A DNA stretch of 64,000 nt from Dechloromonas denitrificans (GCF_020510685.1 NZ_CP075185.1:310001-374000); one strand, 5' to 3'. Shown: positions 26,106 through 35,044, counted from the first letter of the stretch. Notes: generated from the sequence alone by a model not told the origin. Program-made: numbers and translations.

Positions 26106-27397
26106 GAGAGGAAACGGGTGGCTTGGTCGAGATCGGAATGAGTATGCCCTTGATAGAGCGCGGTGACGAATTTTCTCCAGACCAGATCCGGTTCGCCGAT
26201 GCGAAAACCGCTGTAGTGCTTGTCGTCCTGATCGGTACCCTGGACCACCTGGACGGTGAGCCGCGAGACCTCCTGGGCACCAAGCTGGATCACCGCGGTC
26301 AGCCAGACTTCGCCCGGGATTTTGCGGCTGGTTCGGGCGCGGAAGCCGTAGCGGGAGACTTCGCTGATTTCGATCGGGATGGCCTTCTCGTCGCCCTGGC
26401 TGAGCAGTTGGGCCGGGCATTTGACGGAAAAGCGCTGGTGCCGGCGGATCTTGCTGTCAGCCTGCTTGTCGGGCAGCGGCGGCAGGACCTTGCGATACTC
26501 GGGCAGATCGTAGATCAGATGCAGCAGGGTCTTCTTGCGGTCGCTCAACTCGGCAAAGACCGTGGTCCGCTGGTTGAAGAAGTAGTCGATCAGGTCGGGG
26601 GTCAGCACCGGATCGTTGGTGGTGAAGAACCGCCGGTGCGGAATCTGGATGTTGGGCAGCGTCGTTTCCAGGAAATAATGATAGAGATTCCGGCGCAACG
26701 GTTTGTTGGCGTAAGCCTCGCGCAGGATATCCGGCGCGTGTTTGAGGTCGAGCGTGGCGCCGACGGCGGGGGCGCCATTGACGAAGTCATAGTTCTCGAC
26801 GACCGTGCTGGTCAGCCGGCGAAAGAAGAGCAGCGACTCGTACATCTCGATGTGGCGCGGGTTGACCGCGATGACCAGATGACGGGTGTCGAAAAACGTC
26901 GTGCAGTACTCGTACATGAACTTCATCAGCGGAAACAGGATCGTTCCGCCGGTCCGGCGAAAGCGCGGGTGTACGGCGAGCGCCGAGACCTCGGCGATAT
27001 TCCCTTCCTTTTTGCGCACATTGGTCAGATCGAAGATGCGCTGCAGCGGAAAACCGATGGCGCTTTCGCGGATCAGCGACAGCGTGCCGACGACCTGATC
27101 ATTGTATTTGGCGCAGAGGGTCGTCGTCGTCGGCAGGGCGTGGTAAATGGTGACGCGCATGCCGGACGGATCGGGGGTCATGAAGCCGCTGCTGACATAG
27201 GCGTCATGCAGCAGCTTGAAGCAGGCTTCAAGCTCTTCGCGCGTTTCGGCAATCTTCAGGACCAAGCGCTGGTTGGGTTCCGGATCGCAGTCGACGAAGG
27301 AGCGATAGATGGTATGCCGCTTTCCCTTCGGCAGCAGGGCGAACAGCTTGCGGGCAGCCTGATGGACGAGATTGCGCAGACGGGAATAAGTCGACAT
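26102..27397 (-). CDS. GNAT/N-acyl amino acid synthase-like domain fused to PilZ domain
   Basis: A 431-residue fusion. Residues about 45-250 form an acyltransferase-like (FeeM/GNAT) domain with EVSALAVHPRFRRTGGTILF, the acyl-carrier-binding type beta-4/alpha-3 region, and AVNPRHIEMYESLLFFRR. Residues about 316-420 form a PilZ domain with RxxxR at R318/R322, but the second motif reads EVSRYG (E346 to G351) instead of (D/N)xSxxG. PilZ domains bind c-di-GMP, so acylation could be regulated by that messenger. GAGAGGAGCC precedes the start. It is coupled to the flavoprotein downstream by a GTGA overlap. Confidence 0.8.
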   Translation of the reverse strand: MSTYSRLRNLVHQAARKLFALLPKGKRHTIYRSFVDCDPEPNQRLVLKIAETREELEACFKLLHDAYVSSGFMTPDPSGMRVTIYHALPTTTTLCAKYNDQVVGTLSLIRESAIGFPLQRIFDLTNVRKKEGNIAEVSALAVHPRFRRTGGTILFPLMKFMYEYCTTFFDTRHLVIAVNPRHIEMYESLLFFRRLTSTVVENYDFVNGAPAVGATLDLKHAPDILREAYANKPLRRNLYHYFLETTLPNIQIPHRRFFTTNDPVLTPDLIDYFFNQRTTVFAELSDRKKTLLHLIYDLPEYRKVLPPLPDKQADSKIRRHQRFSVKCPAQLLSQGDEKAIPIEISEVSRYGFRARTSRKIPGEVWLTAVIQLGAQEVSRLTVQVVQGTDQDDKHYSGFRIGEPDLVWRKFVTALYQGHTHSDLDQATRFLS

Positions 27398-27447
27398 CGG
27401 CTCCTCTCATTTGGAATTATTGCTGCATTTATAGTAGCACCTTGTTA

Positions 27448-27476
27448 TTGACATGTATTCTGAGGCTCCGCACAAT
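27448..27476 (+). promoter_or_regulatory. Candidate sigma-70 promoter of second Liv operon
   Basis: TTGACA at 27448-27453, a 17-bp spacer, and CACAAT at 27471-27476. This would place the start about 35 nt before the binding-protein ATG at 27519, which has AGGAG upstream. The same 120-bp gap must also contain the divergent promoter of the GNAT-PilZ gene. Confidence 0.5.
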
Positions 27477-27518
27477 CGTATGAACCCTTTTCACCCACCA
27501 GAGTTCAGGAGAATACCG

Positions 27519-28883
27519 ATGCACGCCAAGCTTTCCGTAGTTGCACTCTCCGTCATCACGGCTTTTGCGTTATCCGCTTGCGGTCAGAAGGAAGAACCGA
27601 AACCGGTCGCCGCGCCGATCACGCCGGCCGCTCCGGCAGCGAAGCCGGAAGTCGTGGTCAAACTGGGGCATGTGGCACCGATGACCGGCCCGCAAGCTCA
27701 CCTGGGCAAGGACAACGAATATGGCGCTTTGCTGGCCGTTGAGGAATTGAACGCCCAGGGTCTGGAAATCGGTGGGGCCAAGGTCAAGTTCGAATTGGTG
27801 GCGGAAGACGATCAGGCCGACCCGAAACAGGGTTCGATCGTCGCCCAGAAGCTGGTTGATGCCAAGGTTAACGGGGTGATCGGTCACCTCAATTCCGGGA
27901 CGACCATTCCGGCCTCCAAGTTGTACGCCGATGCCGGCATCCCGCAGGTTTCGGGTTCGGCGACCAATCCGAAATATACCCAGCAGGGCTTCGCCACGGC
28001 CTTCCGGGTGATGGCCAACGATGTGCAACAAGGCAAGGCACTTGGCGAGTTTGCCGCCAAGCAGGGGGTCAAGAGCGTAGCCATCGTCGACGACCGTACC
28101 GCCTACGGCCAGGGGCTGGCCGACGAGTTCAAGAAGGCCGCCGAGGCGTCCGGTCTGAAGGTGGTCGCTACCGAATACACCAACGACAAGGCCACCGACT
28201 TCAAGGCCATCCTGACCAAGATCAAGTCGAAGAAGGCCGAACTCGTCTTCTTCGGCGGCATGGATGCCCAGGGCGGCCCGATGGCCAAGCAGATGAAGGA
28301 ACTCGGCATCAAGGCCAAGTTCCTCGGCGGCGACGGCGTCTGTACGCCGGAATTCATGAAACTGGGCGGCCCGGCCAGCGAGGGGCAATATTGTTCCCTG
28401 CCCGGCATGCCGTTGGAAAAACTGGCCAAGGGGCCGGAGTTCAAGGATAAGTTCGGCAAGAAGTTCGGTGCCGAAATCCAGCTCTATTCGCCCTATGTCT
28501 ACGATGCGGTGATGGTCGTGGCCGATTCCATGAAGCGCGCCAACTCCGTCGAGCCCGCCAAATATCTGCCGGAAATCGGCAAGACCAAGTACGACGGCGT
28601 GACTGCGCTGATCGAGTTCGACCAGTTCGGCGACCTCAAGGGCGGCGCAATTTCCGTCTACCAGTACAAGGGTGGCAAGCTGGAATACGTCGAAACGCTG
28701 GGTGGTGGCGGTCCGGTTGATTCCGCCAAGGCGGAAGTCAAGGAGGCGGTTGCCGAAGTCAAGGAAGCCGCCCAGGCGGTAGCCGGCGCGGCCACCACAG
28801 CCGGGGCCAATGCCGTCAAGGCCGGGGCCGAGGCGGTGAAGAGCGCGGCGGAAGCCACTAAGTCAGCAGTCGAGAAGAAGTAA
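27519..28883 (+). CDS. Liv-type ABC substrate-binding lipoprotein with Ala/Lys-rich C-terminal tail
   Basis: A 454-residue Peripla_BP_6 protein. The N-terminus has a lipobox (ALSAC, acylated Cys21), so the binding protein is anchored, unlike the one at 7251. The core (35-398) has KLGHVAPMTGPQAHLGKDNE and GVIGHLNSGTTIPAS typical of LivK. The last 55 residues (400-454) are a low-complexity Ala/Lys/Glu/Val segment made of repeats such as AEVKEA and AVKSAAEATKSA, which is not part of the fold and looks like a long amphipathic helix. Start at 27519 is supported by AGGAG; the longer frame from 27453 is rejected. It heads the second Liv operon. Confidence 0.9.
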   Translation: MHAKLSVVALSVITAFALSACGQKEEPKPVAAPITPAAPAAKPEVVVKLGHVAPMTGPQAHLGKDNEYGALLAVEELNAQGLEIGGAKVKFELVAEDDQADPKQGSIVAQKLVDAKVNGVIGHLNSGTTIPASKLYADAGIPQVSGSATNPKYTQQGFATAFRVMANDVQQGKALGEFAAKQGVKSVAIVDDRTAYGQGLADEFKKAAEASGLKVVATEYTNDKATDFKAILTKIKSKKAELVFFGGMDAQGGPMAKQMKELGIKAKFLGGDGVCTPEFMKLGGPASEGQYCSLPGMPLEKLAKGPEFKDKFGKKFGAEIQLYSPYVYDAVMVVADSMKRANSVEPAKYLPEIGKTKYDGVTALIEFDQFGDLKGGAISVYQYKGGKLEYVETLGGGGPVDSAKAEVKEAVAEVKEAAQAVAGAATTAGANAVKAGAEAVKSAAEATKSAVEKK

Positions 28884-28900
28884 AGCCCAAACAGGCTAAA

Positions 28901-28928
28901 GGAAACGGCACCGCAAGGTGCCGTTTCC
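28901..28928 (+). terminator. Perfect 12-bp hairpin between binding-protein and permease genes
   Basis: GGAAACGGCACC, a GCAA tetraloop, and GGTGCCGTTTCC form a perfect stem 18 bp after the binding-protein stop. No U-run follows, so it is more likely a mRNA 3'-end stabiliser or partial terminator than a full terminator. This kind of hairpin explains higher binding-protein than permease expression in many ABC operons. Confidence 0.7.
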
Positions 28929-28953
28929 ATATGCTGCGGTCGACTTACACAAT

Positions 28954-29877
28954 ATGGATATTTTCCTTCAGCAGATCATCAACGGACTCGTCCAGGGCAG
29001 CATCTATGCTCTGGTCGCGCTCGGCTACACGATGGTGTACGGGATCATGGGCCTGATCAATTTCGCGCATGGCGAAGTGGTGATGATCGGCACGCTGGTC
29101 ACCATTACGGTGACTGGCACCCTGATCAAGGCCGGCATGCCGGTGGCGCTGGCCGGCCTGGCCGGCGTCAGCGTTTCGGTGCTGGTCTGCATCGCGCTCG
29201 GCTGGGGGCTGGAACGCATCGCCTATCGCCCGTTGCGCGGCGCGCCGCGTCTGACGCCGCTGATCACGGCCATCGGCATGTCGATCGTCCTGCAGAATCT
29301 GGCGATGATCGTCTGGGGGCGTAATTACATGACTTTTCCCGCCTTCCTGCCGAAAATCGATTACGAGTTCGCCGGGGCCAACTTCACCGCGGTCCAGATC
29401 GTCATCGTGCTGGTCTCGGCCGCGACCATGGGCGGTCTGCTGCTCCTCGTCTATCGCACCAAGCTCGGCATGGCGATGCGCGCGACGGCGCAGAACCCGG
29501 CGGTGGCCAGCCTGATGGGGGTCAATATCAACCGCGTCATCGCCGCCGCCTTCATCATCGGTTCGGCGCTCGGCGCGGTGGCCGGCGTGATGGTCGGCTC
29601 CTACTACGAAATCGCCCATTACCAGATGGGCTTCATGCTCGGCCTGAAAGCCTTTACCGCAGCGGTGCTGGGCGGTATCGGCAATCTCGGCGGGGCGATG
29701 GCCGGCGGCATCCTGCTCGGCCTGATCGAGGCGCTGGGCGCCGGTTATATCGGCGACCTGACCGGCGGCTTCCTCGGCAGCCACTACCAGGACATCTTCG
29801 CCTTCATCGTGCTGATCGGCGTGCTGATGTTCCGGCCTTCCGGCCTGTTCGGCGAGAAGACGGGAGATCGCGCATGA
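28954..29877 (+). CDS. livH: Branched-chain amino acid ABC transporter permease LivH
   Basis: A 307-residue permease with about eight membrane segments and the classical LivH opening QQIINGLVQGSIYALVALGY, then GLINFAHGEVVMIG. It is closer to the E. coli LivH pattern than the paralogue at 5142. I start it at the ATG at 28954; the upstream GTG at 28918 lies inside the hairpin and is unlikely. No clear ribosome site is present, which, with the hairpin, suggests weaker translation than the binding protein. It overlaps livM by ATGA. Confidence 0.92.
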   Translation: MDIFLQQIINGLVQGSIYALVALGYTMVYGIMGLINFAHGEVVMIGTLVTITVTGTLIKAGMPVALAGLAGVSVSVLVCIALGWGLERIAYRPLRGAPRLTPLITAIGMSIVLQNLAMIVWGRNYMTFPAFLPKIDYEFAGANFTAVQIVIVLVSAATMGGLLLLVYRTKLGMAMRATAQNPAVASLMGVNINRVIAAAFIIGSALGAVAGVMVGSYYEIAHYQMGFMLGLKAFTAAVLGGIGNLGGAMAGGILLGLIEALGAGYIGDLTGGFLGSHYQDIFAFIVLIGVLMFRPSGLFGEKTGDRA

Positions 29878-30932
29878 AAAAGTGGCTCAATCCCCGTTCG
29901 GCCTTCGGCATCGCGCTGATCGCCGCCGCCCTGATCGCCCTGCCGTTTGTCGCCGCGATGGGCGGCCAGGCCTGGGTGCGCATTCTCAATTTCGCCATCC
30001 TCTATGTGTTTCTGGCGCTCGGCCTGAATATCGTCGTCGGTTTTGCCGGCTTGCTTGATCTTGGCTATATCGCCTTCTACGCCGTCGGCGCTTACGTCTA
30101 TGCCCTGCTGGCCAGTCCGCATTTCGGCCTGCACTGGCCGTTCTGGGTCATTCTGCCGATCGGTGCGATGGTTGCCTGTTTCTTCGGCGTACTGCTTGGC
30201 TCGCCGACGCTGAAACTGCGCGGCGATTATCTGGCCATCGTCACGCTGGGTTTTGGCGAGATCGTCCGTATCTTCCTCAACAACCTGAATGCGCCGATCA
30301 ATGTGACCAACGGCGCCCAGGGCATAACGCTGATCGATCCGGTGGCCATTGGTGGTTTCAAGTTCTCGAGTTCAACGCAGATTCTCGGCGTTTCGCTGAG
30401 TGGCCCGCAGAAGTACTACTACCTGCTGGTCGTCCTGGCCATTCTCGTCATCCTCATCAACCTGCGCCTGCAAAATTCCCGCATCGGCCGGGCCTGGCAG
30501 GCGATCCGCGAGGACGAGATCGCCGCCAAGGCGATCGGCATCAACACCCGCAATATCAAGTTGCTGGCCTTCGCCATGGGGGCGAGCTTCGGCGGGGTGG
30601 CCGGCGGCATCTTCTCGGCGATGCAGGGTTTCGTCTCGCCGGAAAGCTTTTCGCTGATCGAGTCGATCATGATTCTGGCGATGGTCGTGCTCGGCGGCAT
30701 GGGGCACATTCCCGGCGTCATTCTCGGCGCGGTGTTGCTCAGCATCCTGCCGGAGGCCTTGCGCTACGGCGTCGGGCCGATCCAGATGGCCCTCTTCGGC
30801 AAGATGCTGGTCGATCCGGAAAGCCTGCGCATGCTGATTTTCGGCCTGGCGCTGGTCCTCGTTATGCGCTTCAAGCCGGCCGGCCTGTGGCCGTCGCCCG
30901 AGCGCAAGCGCGAACTGCAGGGGGATGCCTGA
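29874..30932 (+). CDS. livM: Branched-chain amino acid ABC transporter permease LivM
   Basis: A 352-residue permease with about ten membrane segments and the LivM hallmark LGLNIVVGFAGLLDLGYIAF at about residues 43-62, plus a coupling loop (RIGRAWQAIREDEIAAKAIG). Its length is below E. coli LivM (425), which carries extra N-terminal segments, and is usual for betaproteobacteria. The start overlaps the livH stop (ATGA) and its own stop overlaps the livG start (TGATG). Confidence 0.93.
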   Translation: MKKWLNPRSAFGIALIAAALIALPFVAAMGGQAWVRILNFAILYVFLALGLNIVVGFAGLLDLGYIAFYAVGAYVYALLASPHFGLHWPFWVILPIGAMVACFFGVLLGSPTLKLRGDYLAIVTLGFGEIVRIFLNNLNAPINVTNGAQGITLIDPVAIGGFKFSSSTQILGVSLSGPQKYYYLLVVLAILVILINLRLQNSRIGRAWQAIREDEIAAKAIGINTRNIKLLAFAMGASFGGVAGGIFSAMQGFVSPESFSLIESIMILAMVVLGGMGHIPGVILGAVLLSILPEALRYGVGPIQMALFGKMLVDPESLRMLIFGLALVLVMRFKPAGLWPSPERKRELQGDA

Positions 30933-31693
30933 TGGCCGAGGTATTGCTTGAAGCCAAGGCCGTCGCCAAACATTTCGGCGGCGTCAAAGCCTTGCGCGAT
31001 GTCTCGCTGAGCATCCGCCAGGGCGAAATCTACGGCCTGATCGGCCCGAACGGCGCTGGCAAGACCACCTTCTTCAACTGCATGACCGGCCTCTACATAC
31101 CGGACGGCGGCGGTTTTACCTTCGCCGGGGCGCCGCTGCTTGCCGATGCGCCGCATCAGGCGGCTGAGCGCGGCATTGCCCGGACTTTCCAGAACATCCG
31201 CCTGTTTGCCAACATGACGGCGCTGGAGAATGTCATGGTCGGTCGCCATGTCCGGACCCGGGCCGGCGTGCTCGGTGCGATGCTGCAGAATGCGGCGACC
31301 CGGGCCGAAGAAGCGGCGATCCGCCAGCGCGCCATCGACCTGCTGCACTACGTGCGCATCGAGGAGCGGGCCGACGACCTGGCCAAGAATCTGTCCTACG
31401 GCGACCAGCGCCGGCTGGAAATTGCCCGTGCCCTGGCCACCGAACCGAAACTGCTTTGTCTCGACGAGCCGGCCGCCGGCATGAACGGCACCGAAACCGC
31501 CGAGCTGCGCGAACTGATCGACGGCATTCGCCACGACGGCACGACCATCCTGCTCATCGAGCACGACGTCAAACTGGTCATGGGGTTGTGCGATCGCGTC
31601 GCCGTGCTCGATTACGGCGCGCTGATCATCGAGGATGTGCCGGCCGTCGTGCAGAAGGATCAACGTGTCATTGAGGCTTATCTAGGTGCTTGA
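30932..31693 (+). CDS. livG: Branched-chain amino acid ABC transporter ATP-binding protein LivG
   Basis: A 253-residue ATPase with Walker A GPNGAGKTT, signature LSYGDQRRLEIARAL, Walker B LLCLDEPAAGMN and the LivG end VIEAYLGA. These are the standard features of the group. GGGGGA precedes the ATG, which overlaps the livM stop. The livF GTG start lies inside its last codons. Confidence 0.94.
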   Translation: MAEVLLEAKAVAKHFGGVKALRDVSLSIRQGEIYGLIGPNGAGKTTFFNCMTGLYIPDGGGFTFAGAPLLADAPHQAAERGIARTFQNIRLFANMTALENVMVGRHVRTRAGVLGAMLQNAATRAEEAAIRQRAIDLLHYVRIEERADDLAKNLSYGDQRRLEIARALATEPKLLCLDEPAAGMNGTETAELRELIDGIRHDGTTILLIEHDVKLVMGLCDRVAVLDYGALIIEDVPAVVQKDQRVIEAYLGA

Positions 31694-32390
31694 AGTTACC
31701 GGACTCCACGTCGCCTACGGCGGCATCCAGGCGGTGCGCAGCATTACCTTCCACGTCAACGAGGGCGAGATGGTCGCCCTGATCGGGGCCAACGGGGCGG
31801 GCAAGAGCAGCACCCTGAAAGCGATCGCCCGGGTGATCGATGCGGTTGGCGGCGACGTGCATTTTCGCGGCGAAAAGATCAGCCGCATTGCGCCGCACCA
31901 CATCATCGGCAAAGGCATCGCGCTGGTGCCGGAAGGGCGGGGGGTCTTTCCGCGCCTGAGCGTCGTCGAAAACCTGGCGATGGGCGCCTTCCTGCGCAAC
32001 GACAAGGCGGACATCGCCGGCGATCTCGATAAAATCTACGGCTACTTTCCGCGCCTTAAGGAACGGGCGGCCCAGCTGGCCGGCACCTTGTCCGGTGGCG
32101 AGCAACAGATGCTGGCGATCGGCCGCGCCCTGATGAGCCGGCCGAAAATGCTGCTGCTCGACGAGCCGTCGATGGGCCTCGCGCCGATCATGGTGCAGAA
32201 GATTTTTGAGGTGATCCGGATCGTCGCCGCCGAGGGCATGACGACGCTGCTCATCGAGCAGAATGCCAAGCTGGCGCTGCAGGTCAGCCAGCGGGGCTAT
32301 GTCATGGAAAGCGGCGAAATCACGCTGACCGGCGAGTCGGCCCAGTTGTTGAACGACCCGAAGGTGCGCGCCGCCTATCTGGGCGAGTAA
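31686..32390 (+). CDS. livF: Branched-chain amino acid ABC transporter ATP-binding protein LivF
   Basis: A 234-residue ATPase with Walker A GANGAGKSS, signature LSGGEQQMLAIGRAL, Walker B MLLLDEPSMGLAP, and the LivF C-terminus LLNDPKVRAAYLGE. The start is a GTG at 31686, 8 bp before the livG stop, with GAGG upstream inside livG. It completes a full livKHMGF set, which should import leucine, isoleucine and valine or related compounds. Confidence 0.94.
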   Translation: MLEVTGLHVAYGGIQAVRSITFHVNEGEMVALIGANGAGKSSTLKAIARVIDAVGGDVHFRGEKISRIAPHHIIGKGIALVPEGRGVFPRLSVVENLAMGAFLRNDKADIAGDLDKIYGYFPRLKERAAQLAGTLSGGEQQMLAIGRALMSRPKMLLLDEPSMGLAPIMVQKIFEVIRIVAAEGMTTLLIEQNAKLALQVSQRGYVMESGEITLTGESAQLLNDPKVRAAYLGE

Positions 32391-32479
32391 TTGCCGCTAT
32401 TTTTTAACTGCATCAAACTGTTCGGCAGGCAGGCAGGGCAAAATGGGCGGATCGTCTTTCCCGTGAAGTGCCCTCTGCC

Positions 32480-33100
32480 ATGAAGATCCGTCATTCGCTG
32501 TTCGCCTTGAGCGCCACCTTGCTGGCTATCGGTCTTCAGGCCGAGGAGGCCAAACCGGCCGACAACGCACCGAAATTCGCTTACGGAATGATGCTCAAGC
32601 ACGGCGACAAGGTGGTGTTCTCGCCGTGCCGCGATCGCAGTTACTCCACCATGGAAGATGTCTCACCCGACAAGGCAGTGACCAAGGCCTTGAACAGCGT
32701 CGGGCTGGCCGCCGGCAAGAAGCTTTATGCCGAGCTGCTGGCCGTCGTCGAAGGCGATACCCTGAAAGCCTCGGCGATCAATATGGCGCAGACCGAAGGG
32801 CGCTGCCAGTTGCCCGGCACCCGGGACGAGGCCTGGCGGGCAGCCGGCAACGAGCCGGGCTGGCTGCTTGCGGCGGGCGGCGATAGCGTCACCCTGAAAC
32901 GTCCGGGCCAGCCGGACGTCGTCGTGCCCTACACCCCCTTGAAGCTTGACGGGGGGCGGGCCAGTTTCACCTCCGACAAGCTGACGCTGCGTCTGGACAA
33001 TAGCTTGTGTCGCGATGCGCTGGCCACTGCCGTCTTCGGCTGGACGGCCACGGTGACGGCCAATGGCCAGACCCTGAAAGGCTGTGCCTGGCAGCGTTGA
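32480..33100 (+). CDS. Secreted protein of unknown function
   Basis: A 206-residue exported protein with a signal peptide (RHSLFALSATLLAIGLQAEE). The C-terminal third (LRLDNSLCRDALATAVFGWT, then KGCAW) recalls the conserved end of COG3650-type putative lipoproteins, where a Cys pair closes a small beta-domain; this match is from memory and tentative. It has no lipobox. The ATG at 32480 is chosen because the signal peptide starts there. It lies 89 bp after livF and may be on its own transcript. Confidence 0.75.
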   Translation: MKIRHSLFALSATLLAIGLQAEEAKPADNAPKFAYGMMLKHGDKVVFSPCRDRSYSTMEDVSPDKAVTKALNSVGLAAGKKLYAELLAVVEGDTLKASAINMAQTEGRCQLPGTRDEAWRAAGNEPGWLLAAGGDSVTLKRPGQPDVVVPYTPLKLDGGRASFTSDKLTLRLDNSLCRDALATAVFGWTATVTANGQTLKGCAWQR

Positions 33101-34117
33101 TCAGCTGGCCGAGAAGGTGAACGCGTCGGCGAAGAATTCCTCTTCCGGCAGCTGCCGCGTCGTGGTGAAGTCGCGCCGGGCGACATCGATCATCACCGGC
33201 GCCCCGCAGGCATAAACCTGGTAGCCGGAGAGGTCCGGAAAATCGGCCAGCACCGCCTGGTGCACGAAGCCGGTGCGGCCGCTCCAGGCATCGCTGGCGG
33301 CCGGTTCGGAAAGCACCGGCAGGTAGGTGATGTTGGCGTGTTGGGCGGCCCATTGCTCGGCCAGGGCATTTTGATAAAGATCGACACGCGCCTTGGCGCC
33401 CCAATAAATGTAGATCGGGCGTTGGCACTGCTCGGCGATGGCGTGTTCGACAATCGCCTTGATCGGCGCGAAACCGGTGCCGCCGGCCAGCAGGATCATC
33501 GGCTTCGACGAGTCTTCGCGCAGGTAGAAACTGCCGTGCGGACCATTGAAGCGCAGGATGTCGCGCACTTTCATCGTCGAGAACACCTGCTCGGTAAACA
33601 GGCCACCCGCCACGTGGCGGATGTGCAGTTGCAGCACGGCGTCGTCGTGCGGCGCGTTGGCCAGCGAGAAACTGCGTTTCTTGCCATCCTTGAGCAGGAT
33701 GTCGATGTATTGGCCGGCCCAGAATTGCAGGCGTTCATTGGCCGGCAGGCGCAGGTGCATTTCGATGACGTCCGGCGCCAGTTTTTCCAGCTTTTCGATG
33801 CGCGAGGGCAGGGTCTTGACCGGAATGTCGTTGATCGAGCCGAGCTGCTTGCATTCGATGACCAGATCCGACTTGGCCGTGGCGCAGCAATAGAGCGCCA
33901 GACCGGCGGCCTTTTCGCTCTCTTTCAGCGCATGCTCCTGGGCTTTGCCGTGCTCGACGCTGCCGGCCAGCACCTTGCCTTTGCAGGCGCCGCAGGCGCC
34001 ATCCTTGCAGCCGTAGGGCAGGGTCAGGCCCTGGCGCAAGGCGGCGTCGAGCAGCGTTTCATCGGCTTCGGCGGCGAACTGACGTCCGCTGGGCTGGACA
34101 GTAATCTGGTAGCTCAT
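33101..34117 (-). CDS. CDP-6-deoxy-glucoseen reductase-like 2Fe-2S/FAD oxidoreductase
   Basis: A 338-residue flavin reductase. An N-terminal plant-type 2Fe-2S domain has C37, C42, C45 (CKDGACGAC) and C77 or C78. A ferredoxin-NADP reductase domain follows, with the FAD-binding RSFSLANAP and the NAD(P)-binding GGTGFAPIKAIV. This order matches the AscD/CDP-6-deoxy-delta-3,4-glucoseen reductase group common in betaproteobacteria, where the natural partner is usually not sugar-related. AAGGGGAA precedes the ATG at 34117. It is divergent from the YeeZ-like gene, with 33 bp between starts. Confidence 0.87.
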   Translation of the reverse strand: MSYQITVQPSGRQFAAEADETLLDAALRQGLTLPYGCKDGACGACKGKVLAGSVEHGKAQEHALKESEKAAGLALYCCATAKSDLVIECKQLGSINDIPVKTLPSRIEKLEKLAPDVIEMHLRLPANERLQFWAGQYIDILLKDGKKRSFSLANAPHDDAVLQLHIRHVAGGLFTEQVFSTMKVRDILRFNGPHGSFYLREDSSKPMILLAGGTGFAPIKAIVEHAIAEQCQRPIYIYWGAKARVDLYQNALAEQWAAQHANITYLPVLSEPAASDAWSGRTGFVHQAVLADFPDLSGYQVYACGAPVMIDVARRDFTTTRQLPEEEFFADAFTFSAS

Positions 34118-34150
34118 TGGTTCCCCTTGGTCGTCGGCTACAATGCCGGC

Positions 34151-35044
34151 GTGCAAAAAATCCTGATTGTCGGCAGCGGGGACGTGGCCCGCCGCATTCT
34201 CTCCCGCCTTGCCCGCCGCTATCGTGTCTACGCCTTGTTGCGCGATTCAGGCCGGGCCGTCGCGTGGCGTAACGCCGGCGCCAAACCGGTGGTGGCTGAT
34301 CTTGACGACCGGGCCAGCTTGCAGCGTCTGAGCGGCCTGGCCGATCTGGTTCTGCATCTGGCACCACCGCCGGCCGAAGGGCCGAGGGATACGCGCACCC
34401 GCAACCTGCTGGCCGCCTTGGGCAAGAGCAAAAGTCTACCACGCCGGCTGGTTTACGTAAGCACGACGGGGGTTTACGGCGATTGCGCCGGGGCCTCGAT
34501 CGATGAAACGCGCCGCCTGAATCCGGAAAGCGCGCGGGCCGGCCGGCGGGTCGATGCCGAACGTTGCCTGCGCCGCTGGGGCAAGCAGACTGGCGTCCAG
34601 GTCTCGATCCTGCGGGCGCCCGGCATTTACGCCGCGGATCGCCTGCCCGTCGAGCGTCTGCACAAGGGCCTGCCGGCCCTCGTTGCGGCCGATGACGTGT
34701 TCACCAATCATATTCACGCCGACGATCTGGCCGCCGCTTGCGTTGCCGCGTTGCGCCGCGGCGGGGCTAACCGCGCCTACAATGCGGTCGATGATTCCGC
34801 TCTGCGCATGGCCGAGTATTTCGACCGGGTCGCCGATGCTTTTGCCTTGCCCCGAGCGCCGCGCATCACCCGTGACCAAGCCGAAAAGACCTTGTCGCCG
34901 GTGCAGATGTCATTCATGCGCGAATCGCGGCGGATCGGCAATCGTAGAATCAAGAAAGAACTCAAATTAAGCTTCGCGTACCCGACGATCGACGACGGGA
35001 TAGCAGAGGCCCTTCGCTCAAGGAGAAATGCATGCTCGTCGTGA
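34151..35044 (+). CDS. NAD(P)-binding SDR/epimerase family protein (YeeZ-like)
   Basis: A 297-residue Rossmann-fold protein. The N-terminus reads QKILIVGSGDVARRILSRL, with a glycine-rich NAD(P) loop. YVSTTGVYGDCAGASIDE carries the Ser/Tyr region of extended SDR enzymes and NHIHADDLAAACVAAL the C-terminal substrate region. The GTG at 34151 is the only start that begins the fold correctly; the frame continues much further upstream but is antisense to the reductase there. The C-terminus overlaps the next start by 13 bp. The substrate is unknown. Confidence 0.82.
   Translation: MQKILIVGSGDVARRILSRLARRYRVYALLRDSGRAVAWRNAGAKPVVADLDDRASLQRLSGLADLVLHLAPPPAEGPRDTRTRNLLAALGKSKSLPRRLVYVSTTGVYGDCAGASIDETRRLNPESARAGRRVDAERCLRRWGKQTGVQVSILRAPGIYAADRLPVERLHKGLPALVAADDVFTNHIHADDLAAACVAALRRGGANRAYNAVDDSALRMAEYFDRVADAFALPRAPRITRDQAEKTLSPVQMSFMRESRRIGNRRIKKELKLSFAYPTIDDGIAEALRSRRNACSS

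Noticed and set aside
26106..26420. N-terminal extension of the flavoprotein
   Set aside because: It is Pro/Arg-rich out-of-frame reading of the GNAT-PilZ gene; the GTG at 26105 begins the flavoprotein fold and overlaps the upstream stop.
33260..34150. N-terminal extension of the YeeZ-like protein
   Set aside because: The upstream frame is antisense to the ferredoxin reductase and the NAD-binding fold begins exactly at the GTG at 34151.
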